From NCBI GenBank assembly GCA_012517905.1, contig JAAYUE010000019.1:1-50849 (forward strand): 50,849 nt of DNA. The letters run 5' to 3'. The position numbers were made by a program, and so were the translations under genes. Below the pieces are notes generated by a model, which did not search any database, was not told the origin of the DNA, and saw only the letters and a program-made list of their open reading frames with translations. Shown here in pieces: positions 40,125 to 47,786 of this stretch; position 1 is the first letter of the stretch; every line of letters begins with the position of its first letter. Origin of the DNA: Clostridiales bacterium (GTDB lineage: Bacteria > Bacillota > Clostridia > Christensenellales > CAG-138).

Positions 40125-40272
40125 GTTTTTATTCGCCGAAACAGTTAAAGCTGTTTCGGCGGTCAGGCGCCGGCGTGGCCTTGGGGTTAAATTTTTCTAT
40201 TCATCAAAACTGGTAAACTGTTTCGGCGCGAGGCGTCGGCGTTGACCTCCAGATTGAGTTTCTGTCTGTTCC
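40104..40272 (+). repeat. Three degenerate tandem repeats, period 66 bp, after the HIT gene
   Basis: Units begin CTGGCGTGGCC (40104), CCGGCGTGGCC (40170) and TCGGCGTTGACC (40236), exactly 66 bases apart; the third is partial. Each continues with a GGGTTGAGTTTTT-like stretch. In unit 1, GCCGAAACAG (40135-40144) and CTGTTTCGGC (40151-40160) form a perfect hairpin, and unit 2 has a decayed copy. The first unit overlaps the end of the HIT reading frame, so the array arose from the gene's 3' end and terminator. Confidence 0.75.
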
Positions 40273-40278
40273 AATCTT

Positions 40279-40307
40279 GAGAAGGATACTCGTCCTTCTC
40301 TTTTTTT
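40279..40307 (+). terminator. Terminator after the prmA-HIT operon
   Basis: GAGAAGGA (40279-40286), loop TACTCG, TCCTTCTC (40293-40300), seven T. The remaining bases to 40443 hold only the leader of the next gene, with a TATACT box at 40410-40415 but no good -35. Confidence 0.88.
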
Positions 40308-40443
40308 GTCAATTAACCAAATATTGAACCTCTTCTGCTAAAATCGCCCTTGTTCAAATTTTCCCTGTCCCGAAAAAGAATTCGGGTGGCGGCAGGCAAA
40401 ATGTGTTACTATACTGGTATCGACACGAGAGGAACGCTCCCGC

Positions 40444-41352
40444 ATGCCCTTAACCCTAGGAACACGCCTGATCAAGGCGCAGCTGCGGCTGGCAAAACCC
40501 TTTGCGCGCTTTACCGGCATAGAGGCCGCCCGAAAGGCGCAGGACCAGCTCGGCCGCATGACCGCGGCCATCCTGAAAACAAAGGTCGGCTTCGAGCCGG
40601 TCGAATTCGCACAATTCTCCGCCTGCTACGCCGTTTCGCACGCCTGCGAAGCGCCTTGCGACCGCGTGGTGCTCTATCTGCACGGCGGCGGCTACACGGC
40701 CGGCGGGCTGGACTATGCAAAAGGGTTCGGCGCGCTGCTTGCGGCGCAGACGCGGCTGACCGTGTTCTGCGCGGCCTATCGCCTCGCGCCGGAGCATAAG
40801 TTTCCCGCCGCGCAGGACGACGCGCTCGCGGCCTATCAGTTTTTGCTCGATTCCGGCTATGCGCCGGAGCAGATCGCGCTCGCGGGCGAAAGCGCCGGCG
40901 GCGGACTCGCGCTGAGTCTCGGCCTGCGCCTGCGGGACGAAGGAAAGCCCATGCCGGCCTGCGTCGTCGCCATCTCCCCCTGGGCGGATCTCACGCTTTC
41001 CGGCTCGTCCTACAGCAACAACGTCCTGCGCGATCCCACGCTGATTCGCGAGTCCCTTGCGTATTATGCCATCGCCTACGCCGCCGGACATGAGGGCGAA
41101 GCGTATGTTTCCCCCGTGCTCGGGGATTTTTCGGGATTTCCGCCCTGCCTGCTCTTTGCCGGCAGCGACGAAATCCTGCTCTCGGACGCGAAGACCGTAC
41201 AGAAAAGGCTCGTTCAGGCGGGCGTCGACAGCGAGCTCGTCGTCGAGGACGGCATGTGGCACGTCTACCCGCTCTATGGCACGCCCGAAAGCAAGCGCGC
41301 GCTCGAGCGGATGTCCTTCTTTATCCGCGCAAAGCTGGGGCTGGGCCTGTAA
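40444..41352 (+). CDS. Alpha/beta hydrolase, hormone-sensitive lipase type
   Basis: A 302-residue esterase-like enzyme. The oxyanion-hole motif is LYLHGGGYTAGGLDYAKG (about 77-94). The nucleophile elbow is LAGESAGGGLALSL. The catalytic Asp is in FAGSDEILLSDAKTV and the His in VEDGMWHVYPL. This is the HGGG plus GxSAG signature of the HSL (Abhydrolase_3) family, which splits short-chain esters. AGAGGAA lies about nine bases before the ATG. No signal peptide is seen, so it is cytoplasmic. The next two genes, an acyltransferase-like protein and DUF6320, probably share the transcript. Natural substrate unknown. Confidence 0.9.
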   Translation: MPLTLGTRLIKAQLRLAKPFARFTGIEAARKAQDQLGRMTAAILKTKVGFEPVEFAQFSACYAVSHACEAPCDRVVLYLHGGGYTAGGLDYAKGFGALLAAQTRLTVFCAAYRLAPEHKFPAAQDDALAAYQFLLDSGYAPEQIALAGESAGGGLALSLGLRLRDEGKPMPACVVAISPWADLTLSGSSYSNNVLRDPTLIRESLAYYAIAYAAGHEGEAYVSPVLGDFSGFPPCLLFAGSDEILLSDAKTVQKRLVQAGVDSELVVEDGMWHVYPLYGTPESKRALERMSFFIRAKLGLGL

Positions 41353-41381
41353 CGCCGGCCACGCAACCAAAGGAACAAGCT

Positions 41382-42671
41382 ATGCCAAAAAAGAAAAACG
41401 CATCGAAATGGATGAAGCTCGACAACGCGGCGCTCATCTACCCCGCAACGATGAACCGCAGCTGGACGGCGCTCTTCCGCCTCTCGGCGACGCTGACCGA
41501 ACGCGTCGACGAGGACATCCTCGAGGTTGCGCAGAAGCGCACCCTGCGCCGCCTTCCGTGGTTTGCCTACAAGCTCAAGCGCGGGCTGTTCTGGTTTTAC
41601 CTCGAGCACAGCGACGATCTGCCGCGCATCGAGGAGGACGTCGCCAACCCCTGCGTACGCATGCGCCTCAACGAAAACGACGGCTTTTGCATGCGCGTGC
41701 GGTATTATCACAACCGCATCGCGGTGGAGTTTTTTCATGTACTGACCGACGGAACGGGCGGGCAGGTCTTCCTGCAGACGCTCGTCGCCGAATACCTGCG
41801 CCTGAAATACGGCGCGAATATCCCGCGAGGCGATAAAATTCTCGACTGCTCCGAGCCGTCCCAGCCCGAGGAGACGGAGGACAGCTTCGCCGTGCATTCT
41901 GGCAAGATCACGCAGTCCCGTAAGGAAGTCAAGGCCTACCACATCAAGGGGACGGACGAGCGCAGCGGCTTTGTGCACATCATCACCGGCTCCATGAACG
42001 CCGCGGACGTGCTGGCAAAGGCGCGCGAAAAGGGCGTGAGCGTCACGGAATATCTCACGGCGGCGCTGATCCTCTCCGTGGACGCCATCCAGCGGCGGCG
42101 CGTGCCGAGCGTGCACAAATACAAGCCGGTCAAGCTCTCGGTGCCGATCAATCTGAGAAACGTATTTCCGAGCAAGACGCTGAGAAACTTCGCCAACTAC
42201 GTCAACCCCGGCATCGATCCGCGGCTCGGCGAATATACCTTTGACGAGACGCTGAACATCGTGCATCATTTCATGGCGATGGAAGTCACCCCGAAGCTGC
42301 TGAACGTCAAGATCACGACCAACGTGCGTTCCGAGCGCAACGCCGTGCTGCGGCTCATGCCGCTGTTCATCAAAAACATGGCGCTCAAATACGTCTATTC
42401 GCAGGTGGGGGATGCGCTCTCCTCCACGACGCTGAGCAACCTCGGCGTGGCAAAGCTGCCCGAGGAGATGGCGCAGTATGTGCGCCGCATGGACTTTATC
42501 CTTGGCCCGCTGGCGGACAACCGCGTCTGTTGCGCCTCGCTGACCTACAACGGCCGGCTCCGCGTGAACTTCACCCGCACCATCGCCGAGCCGGTGCTCG
42601 AGCGCGAGTTTTTCACGCGCCTCGTCAAGCTCGGCATCCCCGTCAAGGTGGAAAGCAACCAGCAAAGCTGA
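41382..42671 (+). CDS. Condensation-domain-like acyltransferase (alcohol acetyltransferase-like)
   Basis: A 429-residue protein related to CoA-dependent acyltransferases. The active-site HxxxDG motif is seen in AVEFFHVLTDGTGGQVFLQT at about residue 120. Other family-like segments are VSVTEYLTAALILSVDAIQR and KLSVPINLRNVFPSKTLRNF, and later SSTTLSNLGVAKLPEEM resembles the DFGWG-loop side. It has no membrane helix. AAAGGA lies seven bases before ATG 41382. Paired with an upstream esterase, it may make or remodel an ester, but neither acyl donor nor acceptor can be inferred. Confidence 0.75.
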   Translation: MPKKKNASKWMKLDNAALIYPATMNRSWTALFRLSATLTERVDEDILEVAQKRTLRRLPWFAYKLKRGLFWFYLEHSDDLPRIEEDVANPCVRMRLNENDGFCMRVRYYHNRIAVEFFHVLTDGTGGQVFLQTLVAEYLRLKYGANIPRGDKILDCSEPSQPEETEDSFAVHSGKITQSRKEVKAYHIKGTDERSGFVHIITGSMNAADVLAKAREKGVSVTEYLTAALILSVDAIQRRRVPSVHKYKPVKLSVPINLRNVFPSKTLRNFANYVNPGIDPRLGEYTFDETLNIVHHFMAMEVTPKLLNVKITTNVRSERNAVLRLMPLFIKNMALKYVYSQVGDALSSTTLSNLGVAKLPEEMAQYVRRMDFILGPLADNRVCCASLTYNGRLRVNFTRTIAEPVLEREFFTRLVKLGIPVKVESNQQS

Positions 42672-42732
42672 CGGCGGCCGCCCGCCGAAATCGAATGTTT
42701 CGTTCGCACGATATCCGGAGGTACAGATTATT

Positions 42733-43443
42733 ATGAGTTACTGCGTCAACTGCGGCGTGGAGCTGCAAAAGAGCGAGCCGCGCTGCCCGCTCTGCGGCAC
42801 GGAGGTCATCAACCCCAATGAAATCGCCGAGGAAAAGCCCGTTCGCCCGTATCCGAGCCATGTGGAGCACCTCGACCGGAGCGTGGACCGGCGCTACATC
42901 GCGTCGTTCATTTCACTGCTGCTGCTCATTCCGCTGTTTACGACGATGCTCGCCAACATCCTCGTCTCCGGCGGGCTGACCTGGAGCTATCTCGTGCTCG
43001 GCGGGGAGCTGGTGGTCTTTACGGTGTTTCTTCTACCCATGATCGCGCGCATGCCGAAGGTGCTGTACGCCGCCATCGACGCGGTCGCCGTCGGCGTGCT
43101 ACTGCTGCTCATCCGCGTGCTCACGCAGAGCGAGTGGGACTGGCTCTTGCTGCTGGGACTCCCGATCACCGGCCTGGCAACGCTGATGTGCTGGTTTTTC
43201 AGCGCGATGGCCTCGCCGAAATGCCGCCTGCCGGTGCTCGTACGGTTCACCTTTGCGCTCGCCTGCGTCGGGCTGTTCGTCGTCGCCATCGAGTTTTTCA
43301 TCGGCCTGTACATGCATGCCATCTTCTGGCCGACGTGGTCGTTGTATGTGCTCTTTCCCTGTCTCGTGCTCGCCTCCTCGCTGCTGCTGCTCAACCGCAG
43401 GGCGCGCGTGAAGGAGGAGATCAAAAAGAGGTTTTATTTTTAA
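42733..43443 (+). CDS. DUF6320-like zinc-ribbon membrane protein
   Basis: A 236-residue protein. An N-terminal zinc ribbon (MSYCVNCGVELQKSEPRCPL followed by CGTEV; four Cys) is followed by a linker and six hydrophobic segments: about 57-80, 83-103, 107-127, 134-160, 165-190 and 195-215. This is the layout of DUF6320 proteins, which are found beside condensation-like acyltransferases and esterases in Clostridia. Function unknown; it may anchor the pathway at the membrane. GGAGG (42717-42721) lies 11 bases before the ATG. A strong terminator follows. Confidence 0.8.
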   Translation: MSYCVNCGVELQKSEPRCPLCGTEVINPNEIAEEKPVRPYPSHVEHLDRSVDRRYIASFISLLLLIPLFTTMLANILVSGGLTWSYLVLGGELVVFTVFLLPMIARMPKVLYAAIDAVAVGVLLLLIRVLTQSEWDWLLLLGLPITGLATLMCWFFSAMASPKCRLPVLVRFTFALACVGLFVVAIEFFIGLYMHAIFWPTWSLYVLFPCLVLASSLLLLNRRARVKEEIKKRFYF

Positions 43444-43466
43444 GCGCAGATTGCGTCAGCGCGCAA

Positions 43467-43494
43467 AAAAACCGCCGAACGTTCGGCGGTTTTT
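43467..43494. terminator. Bidirectional terminator between the DUF6320 gene and lgt
   Basis: Perfect palindrome centred at 43480/43481: AAAAACCGCCGAAC with its complement, T-run on both strands. Confidence 0.92.
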
Positions 43495-43508
43495 GTTTGT
43501 TTCTTCGT

Positions 43509-44432
43509 TTATTCATTTTCTTCCGGTTTGTCTTCTTCCGGTTGGTCTTCGGGCTGTGCCGCCGGCTCTTCCGGCTCCGGTTCGGATGCCTTCGCGGGAG
43601 CGGCTTGCGCCGCCGCGCCGTCCGTTTTCTTTTTCTTCTTCGGCTCTTCTTCCACCGGCATCGGCAGATCGAGCACCGTCTTTTTCAGCACGCCCAGCTT
43701 GATCAGTACGAGCAGCGCAATGCCGCCGAGCACGACAAATATGCTGATGAACTGGCTCGTCGACAGCGCGCCGACAAAGCCGCGCTCGTCGTTTCGAAAG
43801 AACTCGATGCCAAATCTCCAAGCCCCATAGAGCACCATATACCACGCGGTGACGTTGCCGAACGGCTTTTTCTTTTTCAGCATCAGCACCAGAACGACGC
43901 AGAGGATGAAGAGAAACGCGCTCTCCATAAGCTGCGTCGGCAGCAGCGCCACCCCCGCCGGGGCCACGGCGCCTTCGGGGAACGTGATCGAGATCGGCGA
44001 TTCGCAGGCCACGCCGTAGCAGCAGCCCGCAAAAAAGCAGCCGATGCGCCCGAACGCGTGCCCGAGCACCAGCCCGGGGATAAAATAGTCCGTCAGCGAG
44101 AAAAACGGCAGCTTTTTTCTGAGCGCGTAGATTGCGACGCCGCCCAGCCCGCCGATGAGCGCGCCGTAAAACACGAATCCCTCGCGCAGCGTGTGCAGCA
44201 GGTAAGCCGGATCCGCGACGATCTGCTTCAACTCGGTAACCCAGTAGAGAACTTTCGCCCCGAGAAACCCGAGGATGATGGCCCACAGCGCGGCGGAAAG
44301 CGCCTGATCCTCCGAAAAGCGGGTGTGCTTACGCGTGACCCCGATCAGGATAAACGCCGCGAGCATGCCACAGGCGGACATGACGCCATACATGGGAATG
44401 GTCAGCCCGAAGGCCTGAAAAGATGGTAACAT
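43509..44432 (-). CDS. lgt: Prolipoprotein diacylglyceryl transferase
   Basis: A 307-residue integral membrane enzyme that moves diacylglycerol from phosphatidylglycerol to the lipobox cysteine. The Lgt signature is GHAFGRIGCFFAGCCYG (around residue 125). TQLMESAFLFILCVVLVLML and WRFGIEFFRNDERGF also fit. Seven helices are predicted. After the last helix is an unusual tail of about 55 residues, first Lys-rich (PKKKKKTDG) and then rich in Ala, Glu and Pro. AAAGGAG lies five bases before the ATG. It serves the many lipoproteins of this genome, two of them in this window. Confidence 0.96.
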   Translation of the reverse strand: MLPSFQAFGLTIPMYGVMSACGMLAAFILIGVTRKHTRFSEDQALSAALWAIILGFLGAKVLYWVTELKQIVADPAYLLHTLREGFVFYGALIGGLGGVAIYALRKKLPFFSLTDYFIPGLVLGHAFGRIGCFFAGCCYGVACESPISITFPEGAVAPAGVALLPTQLMESAFLFILCVVLVLMLKKKKPFGNVTAWYMVLYGAWRFGIEFFRNDERGFVGALSTSQFISIFVVLGGIALLVLIKLGVLKKTVLDLPMPVEEEPKKKKKTDGAAAQAAPAKASEPEPEEPAAQPEDQPEEDKPEENE

Positions 44433-44467
44433 AACGCTCCTTTAAGATACGGTCCTTCAACATGGCA

Positions 44468-44495
44468 GAAAGAGAGGGCGATCGCCCTCTCTTTC
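44468..44495 (-). terminator. Terminator of the small DUF4190-like gene
   Basis: GAAAGAGAGGGCGA and its complement form a perfect 28-base palindrome 9 bases after the stop. It separates this gene from lgt. Confidence 0.8.
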
Positions 44496-44504
44496 CGTTC
44501 GGTT

Positions 44505-44846
44505 CTACATGATTTCCGGCAGAATGACATACTGCCAGATGCCCGCCGCCGCGGCGACGCCGATCACCACGACGGCGATGGTGACGAGGATGGTGACGAT
44601 GCCCGCGATCAGGCCGACGACGCTCGTGACATAGCCCGCGGTGTTCATGCTGTTTTCCTTGAAGCCGTGCGCCTCCGCAAACTTGCGGTTCGAGCGGCTC
44701 ATGGTGAGCCCTACGATGGCGAGCACGAGGCCGACGATCGGAAACCAGGTGACGACCAGGCTTACGATGCCGAGCACCATTGCGGTCACCGAGGATTTGT
44801 TGTGAGACTGCTGTTCGGGGGTTAACGGTGCCGAATACTGTTCCAT
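44505..44846 (-). CDS. Small DUF4190-like membrane protein
   Basis: A 113-residue protein with a polar Gln/Ser-rich N-terminus and two or three membrane helices (AMVLGIVSLVVTWFPIVGLV, then ASVVGLIAG-like YVTSVVGLIAGIVTILVTIA and the following AVVVIGVAAAAGIW). The pattern of repeated GIVSL and GLIAGI resembles DUF4190 proteins. Function unknown. AGGAGG lies eight bases before ATG 44846. It has its own promoter (44926-44954) and terminator, so it is monocistronic. Confidence 0.7.
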   Translation of the reverse strand: MEQYSAPLTPEQQSHNKSSVTAMVLGIVSLVVTWFPIVGLVLAIVGLTMSRSNRKFAEAHGFKENSMNTAGYVTSVVGLIAGIVTILVTIAVVVIGVAAAAGIWQYVILPEIM

Positions 44847-44925
44847 AGCTGCGCCTCCTGTAATAAAAGTCGATGGTTTGCCGCATGGAATTGCGCCCTT
44901 TGCGCATCCCTGTTGAACGGATAAA

Positions 44926-44954
44926 ATTGTATCACGATTTGCCGGCGGCGTAAA
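44926..44954 (-). promoter_or_regulatory. Promoter of the DUF4190-like gene
   Basis: TTTACG (44954-44949), 17-base spacer, TACAAT (44931-44926). Confidence 0.65.
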
Positions 44955-45001
44955 GCGAACCAGCGAGCGCGCTTTGGCCGAAAAGCCACTTAAAAGAACA
45001 G

Positions 45002-45221
45002 CCCCCTCCTGCGCGCGGCGCTCCCCCAACGCCGCCTTGCCCCGCATTTATTGTCTGACCACCTCAAAGAGGAGATCCCCCTCCTGCACGCGGCGTTCCC
45101 CAGCGCCGCCTTGCCCGCATTCATTGACAAACCACCTCAAAGAGGAGATCCCCCTCCTGCGCGCGGCGTTCCCCAACGCCGCCTTGCCCCCGCATTCATT
45201 GACAAACCACCTTAAAGAGGA
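45002..45221 (+). repeat. Three tandem repeats of 73-75 bp upstream of leuS
   Basis: Units start with CCCCCTCCTG at 45002, 45077 and 45150. Each holds a hairpin of the form GCGGCGTT-CCCC-AACGCCGC (with small changes), then CCTTGCCC, CATTCATTGACAAACCACCT and CAAAGAGGAGAT. The unit lengths are not multiples of three, so the array is not coding. The TTGACA in the third unit serves as the leuS -35 box. The stretch from 44847 to 45261 contains no other gene. Confidence 0.85.
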
Positions 45222-45227
45222 TATCCT
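45199..45227 (+). promoter_or_regulatory. Promoter of leuS at the edge of the repeat array
   Basis: TTGACA (45199-45204, inside repeat unit 3), 17-base spacer, TATCCT (45222-45227). The -10 box arises where the third unit diverges from the array. The predicted leader is about 28 bases, too short for a T-box. Confidence 0.65.
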
Positions 45228-45261
45228 ACATATTTAGGATAGTTTCGGAGGACAATGTTTC

Positions 45262-47670
45262 ATGCAGGAACGCTACGACCCACAGGCCATCGAAGAAAAG
45301 TGGCAGAAAATCTGGGCGGACACCCATTGCTTCGAGGCCAAAACCGACCCCTCGAAGACAAAGTATTACCCCATGATCGAATTTCCCTACCCGTCCGGGC
45401 AGGGGCTTCACGTCGGCCATCCGCGCCCGTTTACGGCGATGGACGTTATCGCGCGCAAGCGCCGCATGGAGGGCTACAACGTGCTTTATCCCATCGGCTA
45501 CGACGCCTTCGGCCTGCCGACGGAGAACTACGCCATCAAGACCGGCATCCATCCGGCCAAGGTGACGCACGACAACATCATCCGCTTCCGCAGCCAGCTC
45601 CAGCGGCTCGGCTATTCGTTCGACTATTCGCGCGAGGTCAACACCTCCGACCCGAACTATTATAAATGGACGCAGTGGATCTTCCTCAAGTTCTATGAAA
45701 AGGGGCTTGCCTACAAGGCGGAAATCCCGATCAACTTCTGCACGAGCTGCAAAGTCGGCCTCGCCAACGAAGAGGTGGTGGACGGCGTCTGCGAGCGTTG
45801 CGGCGGCGAGGTCATCCGCATGGTGCGCTCCCAGTGGATGCTCAAGATCACGGCATACGCCCAGCGGCTGATCGACGATCTCGACACCGTGGACTATCTC
45901 GAAAAGATCAAAGCGCAGCAGATCAACTGGATCGGCCGCAGCGAGGGCGCGCTCGTCAACTTCCCGCTCGCAGGGCTGGACGAAACGCTCACGGTCTTCA
46001 CCACGCGTCCGGACACGCTCTTCGGCGCGACGTATATGGTCGTATCTCCCGAGCATCCGCTCATCGAGCAGTACGCCTCCCGCATCTCCAACCTCGACGC
46101 GGTGCGCGCCTATCAGAAGACCGCCGCCGCCAAGAGCGATTTTGAGCGCAGCGAGCTGGTCAAGAACAAGACCGGCGTGCCGCTGGAAGGCATCTTTGCG
46201 GTCAATCCCGTCAACGGCGAAGAGATTCCAGTCTGGACCTCCGACTACGTACTCATGGGCTACGGCACGGGCGCGATCATGGCCGTGCCCGCGCACGACG
46301 AGCGCGACTATGCCTTTGCCAAGACCTTCGACCTGCCGATCATCGAGGTCGTCTCCGGCGGGGACATCGAAACCGAAGCGTACACCGAGTGCTCGCACGG
46401 CATCATGGTCAACTCGGGCTTCCTCAACGGCATGGAGGTATCCGAAGCCATCCCGGCGATCATCGACTATCTCGTCAAAGAGGGCATCGGCGAGCGCAAA
46501 GTGAATTTCAAGCTCCGCGACTGGGTCTTCTCGCGCCAGCGCTACTGGGGCGAGCCCATCCCGCTGGTCTATTGCGAAACCTGCGGCTGGGTGCCGATTC
46601 CCTACGACCAGCTGCCGCTCGAACTGCCGATGCTGGACGATTTTTCGCCCACCGACGACGGCAGCAGCTGTCTGGCGCGCGCCAAGGATTGGCTTCACAC
46701 CACCTGCCCCAAATGCGGCGGTCCCGCGGTCCGCGAGGCGGACACCATGCCCAACTGGGCGGGCTCGAGCTGGTATTTTCTGCGCTATACGGACGCGCAC
46801 AACGAAACCGAATTCGCCTCCCGCGCGGCGCTGGATTACTGGACACCCATCGACTGGTACAACGGCGGCATGGAGCACACCACGCTGCATCTGCTTTACT
46901 CGCGCTTCTGGCATAAGTTCCTCTTCGACCTCGGCCTGGTGCCGACCAGCGAACCGTATCTGAAGCGCACGAGCCACGGCATGGTGCTCGGCAGCAACGG
47001 CGAGAAGATGAGCAAATCCCGCGGAAACGTGGTCAATCCAGACGACTATATCCCCGTGTACGGCGCGGACAGCTTCCGCACCTACATCATGTTCATGGGC
47101 GCGTTTGATCAGCCGATCCCCTGGAACGAACAGGGCACGCGCGGTTGCCGCCGCTTTCTGGATCGCGTCTGGGCGCTGCAGGACATGGTGTCCGGCACGG
47201 GCGACACCGACGCGGAGATGAAGAAGAAAGTCCACGCGACCATCAAAAAGGTCGGCGAGGATTACGAGCGCATGAAGTTCAACACCGCCATCGCCGCCAT
47301 GATGGCGCTGACCAACGACTTCTATGCAAAGGGAATGCTGACAAAGGACGAGCTGCACACGCTGGTGCTGCTGCTCGCGCCCGTCGCGCCGCATATCAGC
47401 GAGGAGATCAACGAGGCCCTGGGATATGCGCCGCTGCATCATGCGCCCTGGCCGGTCTACGACGAAAGCGCGCTGGTAGAGGACGAGGTCGAATACGGCG
47501 TGCAGATCAACGGCAAGGTGCGCGGACGCGTCACGTTGTCCGCCTCGCTGGACGCAAAGGCCGTCGAAGCCGCCGCGCTCGACTGCGCGGAAGTGCGGCC
47601 TTATCTCGAGGGAAAGACCGTGCGCAAGGTGATCGTGGTCAAAAACATCGTCAACATCGTGGTTGGCTGA
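45262..47670 (+). CDS. leuS: Leucyl-tRNA synthetase
   Basis: An 802-residue class I synthetase that charges tRNA-Leu. The HIGH-type motif is HVGH (50-53) in PSGQGLHVGHPRPFTAMDV. The zinc-binding Cys pairs are in NFCTSCKVGLANEEV and VCERCGGE. The editing domain includes FTTRPDTLFGATYMV and GYGTGAIMAVPAHDERDY. The KMSKS loop is at 582-586 (GEKMSKSRGNVVNPDDYIP). GGAGG (45247-45251) fits ATG 45262 (10 bases), not the ATG at 45255. Many Firmicutes regulate leuS by a T-box; here none is seen. Confidence 0.98.
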   Translation: MQERYDPQAIEEKWQKIWADTHCFEAKTDPSKTKYYPMIEFPYPSGQGLHVGHPRPFTAMDVIARKRRMEGYNVLYPIGYDAFGLPTENYAIKTGIHPAKVTHDNIIRFRSQLQRLGYSFDYSREVNTSDPNYYKWTQWIFLKFYEKGLAYKAEIPINFCTSCKVGLANEEVVDGVCERCGGEVIRMVRSQWMLKITAYAQRLIDDLDTVDYLEKIKAQQINWIGRSEGALVNFPLAGLDETLTVFTTRPDTLFGATYMVVSPEHPLIEQYASRISNLDAVRAYQKTAAAKSDFERSELVKNKTGVPLEGIFAVNPVNGEEIPVWTSDYVLMGYGTGAIMAVPAHDERDYAFAKTFDLPIIEVVSGGDIETEAYTECSHGIMVNSGFLNGMEVSEAIPAIIDYLVKEGIGERKVNFKLRDWVFSRQRYWGEPIPLVYCETCGWVPIPYDQLPLELPMLDDFSPTDDGSSCLARAKDWLHTTCPKCGGPAVREADTMPNWAGSSWYFLRYTDAHNETEFASRAALDYWTPIDWYNGGMEHTTLHLLYSRFWHKFLFDLGLVPTSEPYLKRTSHGMVLGSNGEKMSKSRGNVVNPDDYIPVYGADSFRTYIMFMGAFDQPIPWNEQGTRGCRRFLDRVWALQDMVSGTGDTDAEMKKKVHATIKKVGEDYERMKFNTAIAAMMALTNDFYAKGMLTKDELHTLVLLLAPVAPHISEEINEALGYAPLHHAPWPVYDESALVEDEVEYGVQINGKVRGRVTLSASLDAKAVEAAALDCAEVRPYLEGKTVRKVIVVKNIVNIVVG

Positions 47671-47686
47671 AAAAGCAACGCAACAC

Positions 47687-47718
47687 AAAAACGGTGCGGA
47701 GTACTCCGCGCCGTTTTT
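47687..47718 (+). terminator. Terminator of leuS
   Basis: AAAACGG-T-GCGGAGTACTCCGC-G-CCGTTTTT, a near-perfect stem with one internal mismatch and a closing T-run. Confidence 0.85.
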
Positions 47719-47786
47719 CGTTGTATAATCGCCCTCTTGTAGCACGCTGACCGCGTATGTTTTCGCAGAGGTCATGTTTTATTTGG

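Noticed and set aside
45002-45221. Possible CRISPR array
   Set aside because: The units are contiguous 73-75 bp repeats without unique spacers, and no cas genes are near.
44974-45237. A small ORF with a repeated LTNHLKEEIPLLRAAFP-like peptide upstream of leuS
   Set aside because: It follows the DNA repeat array, whose unit lengths (75 and 73) are not multiples of three; there is no ribosome binding site.
45226-47775. An 849-codon open frame on the minus strand opposite leuS
   Set aside because: It is antisense to a clear synthetase, has no recognisable domains and reflects GC-rich codon bias.
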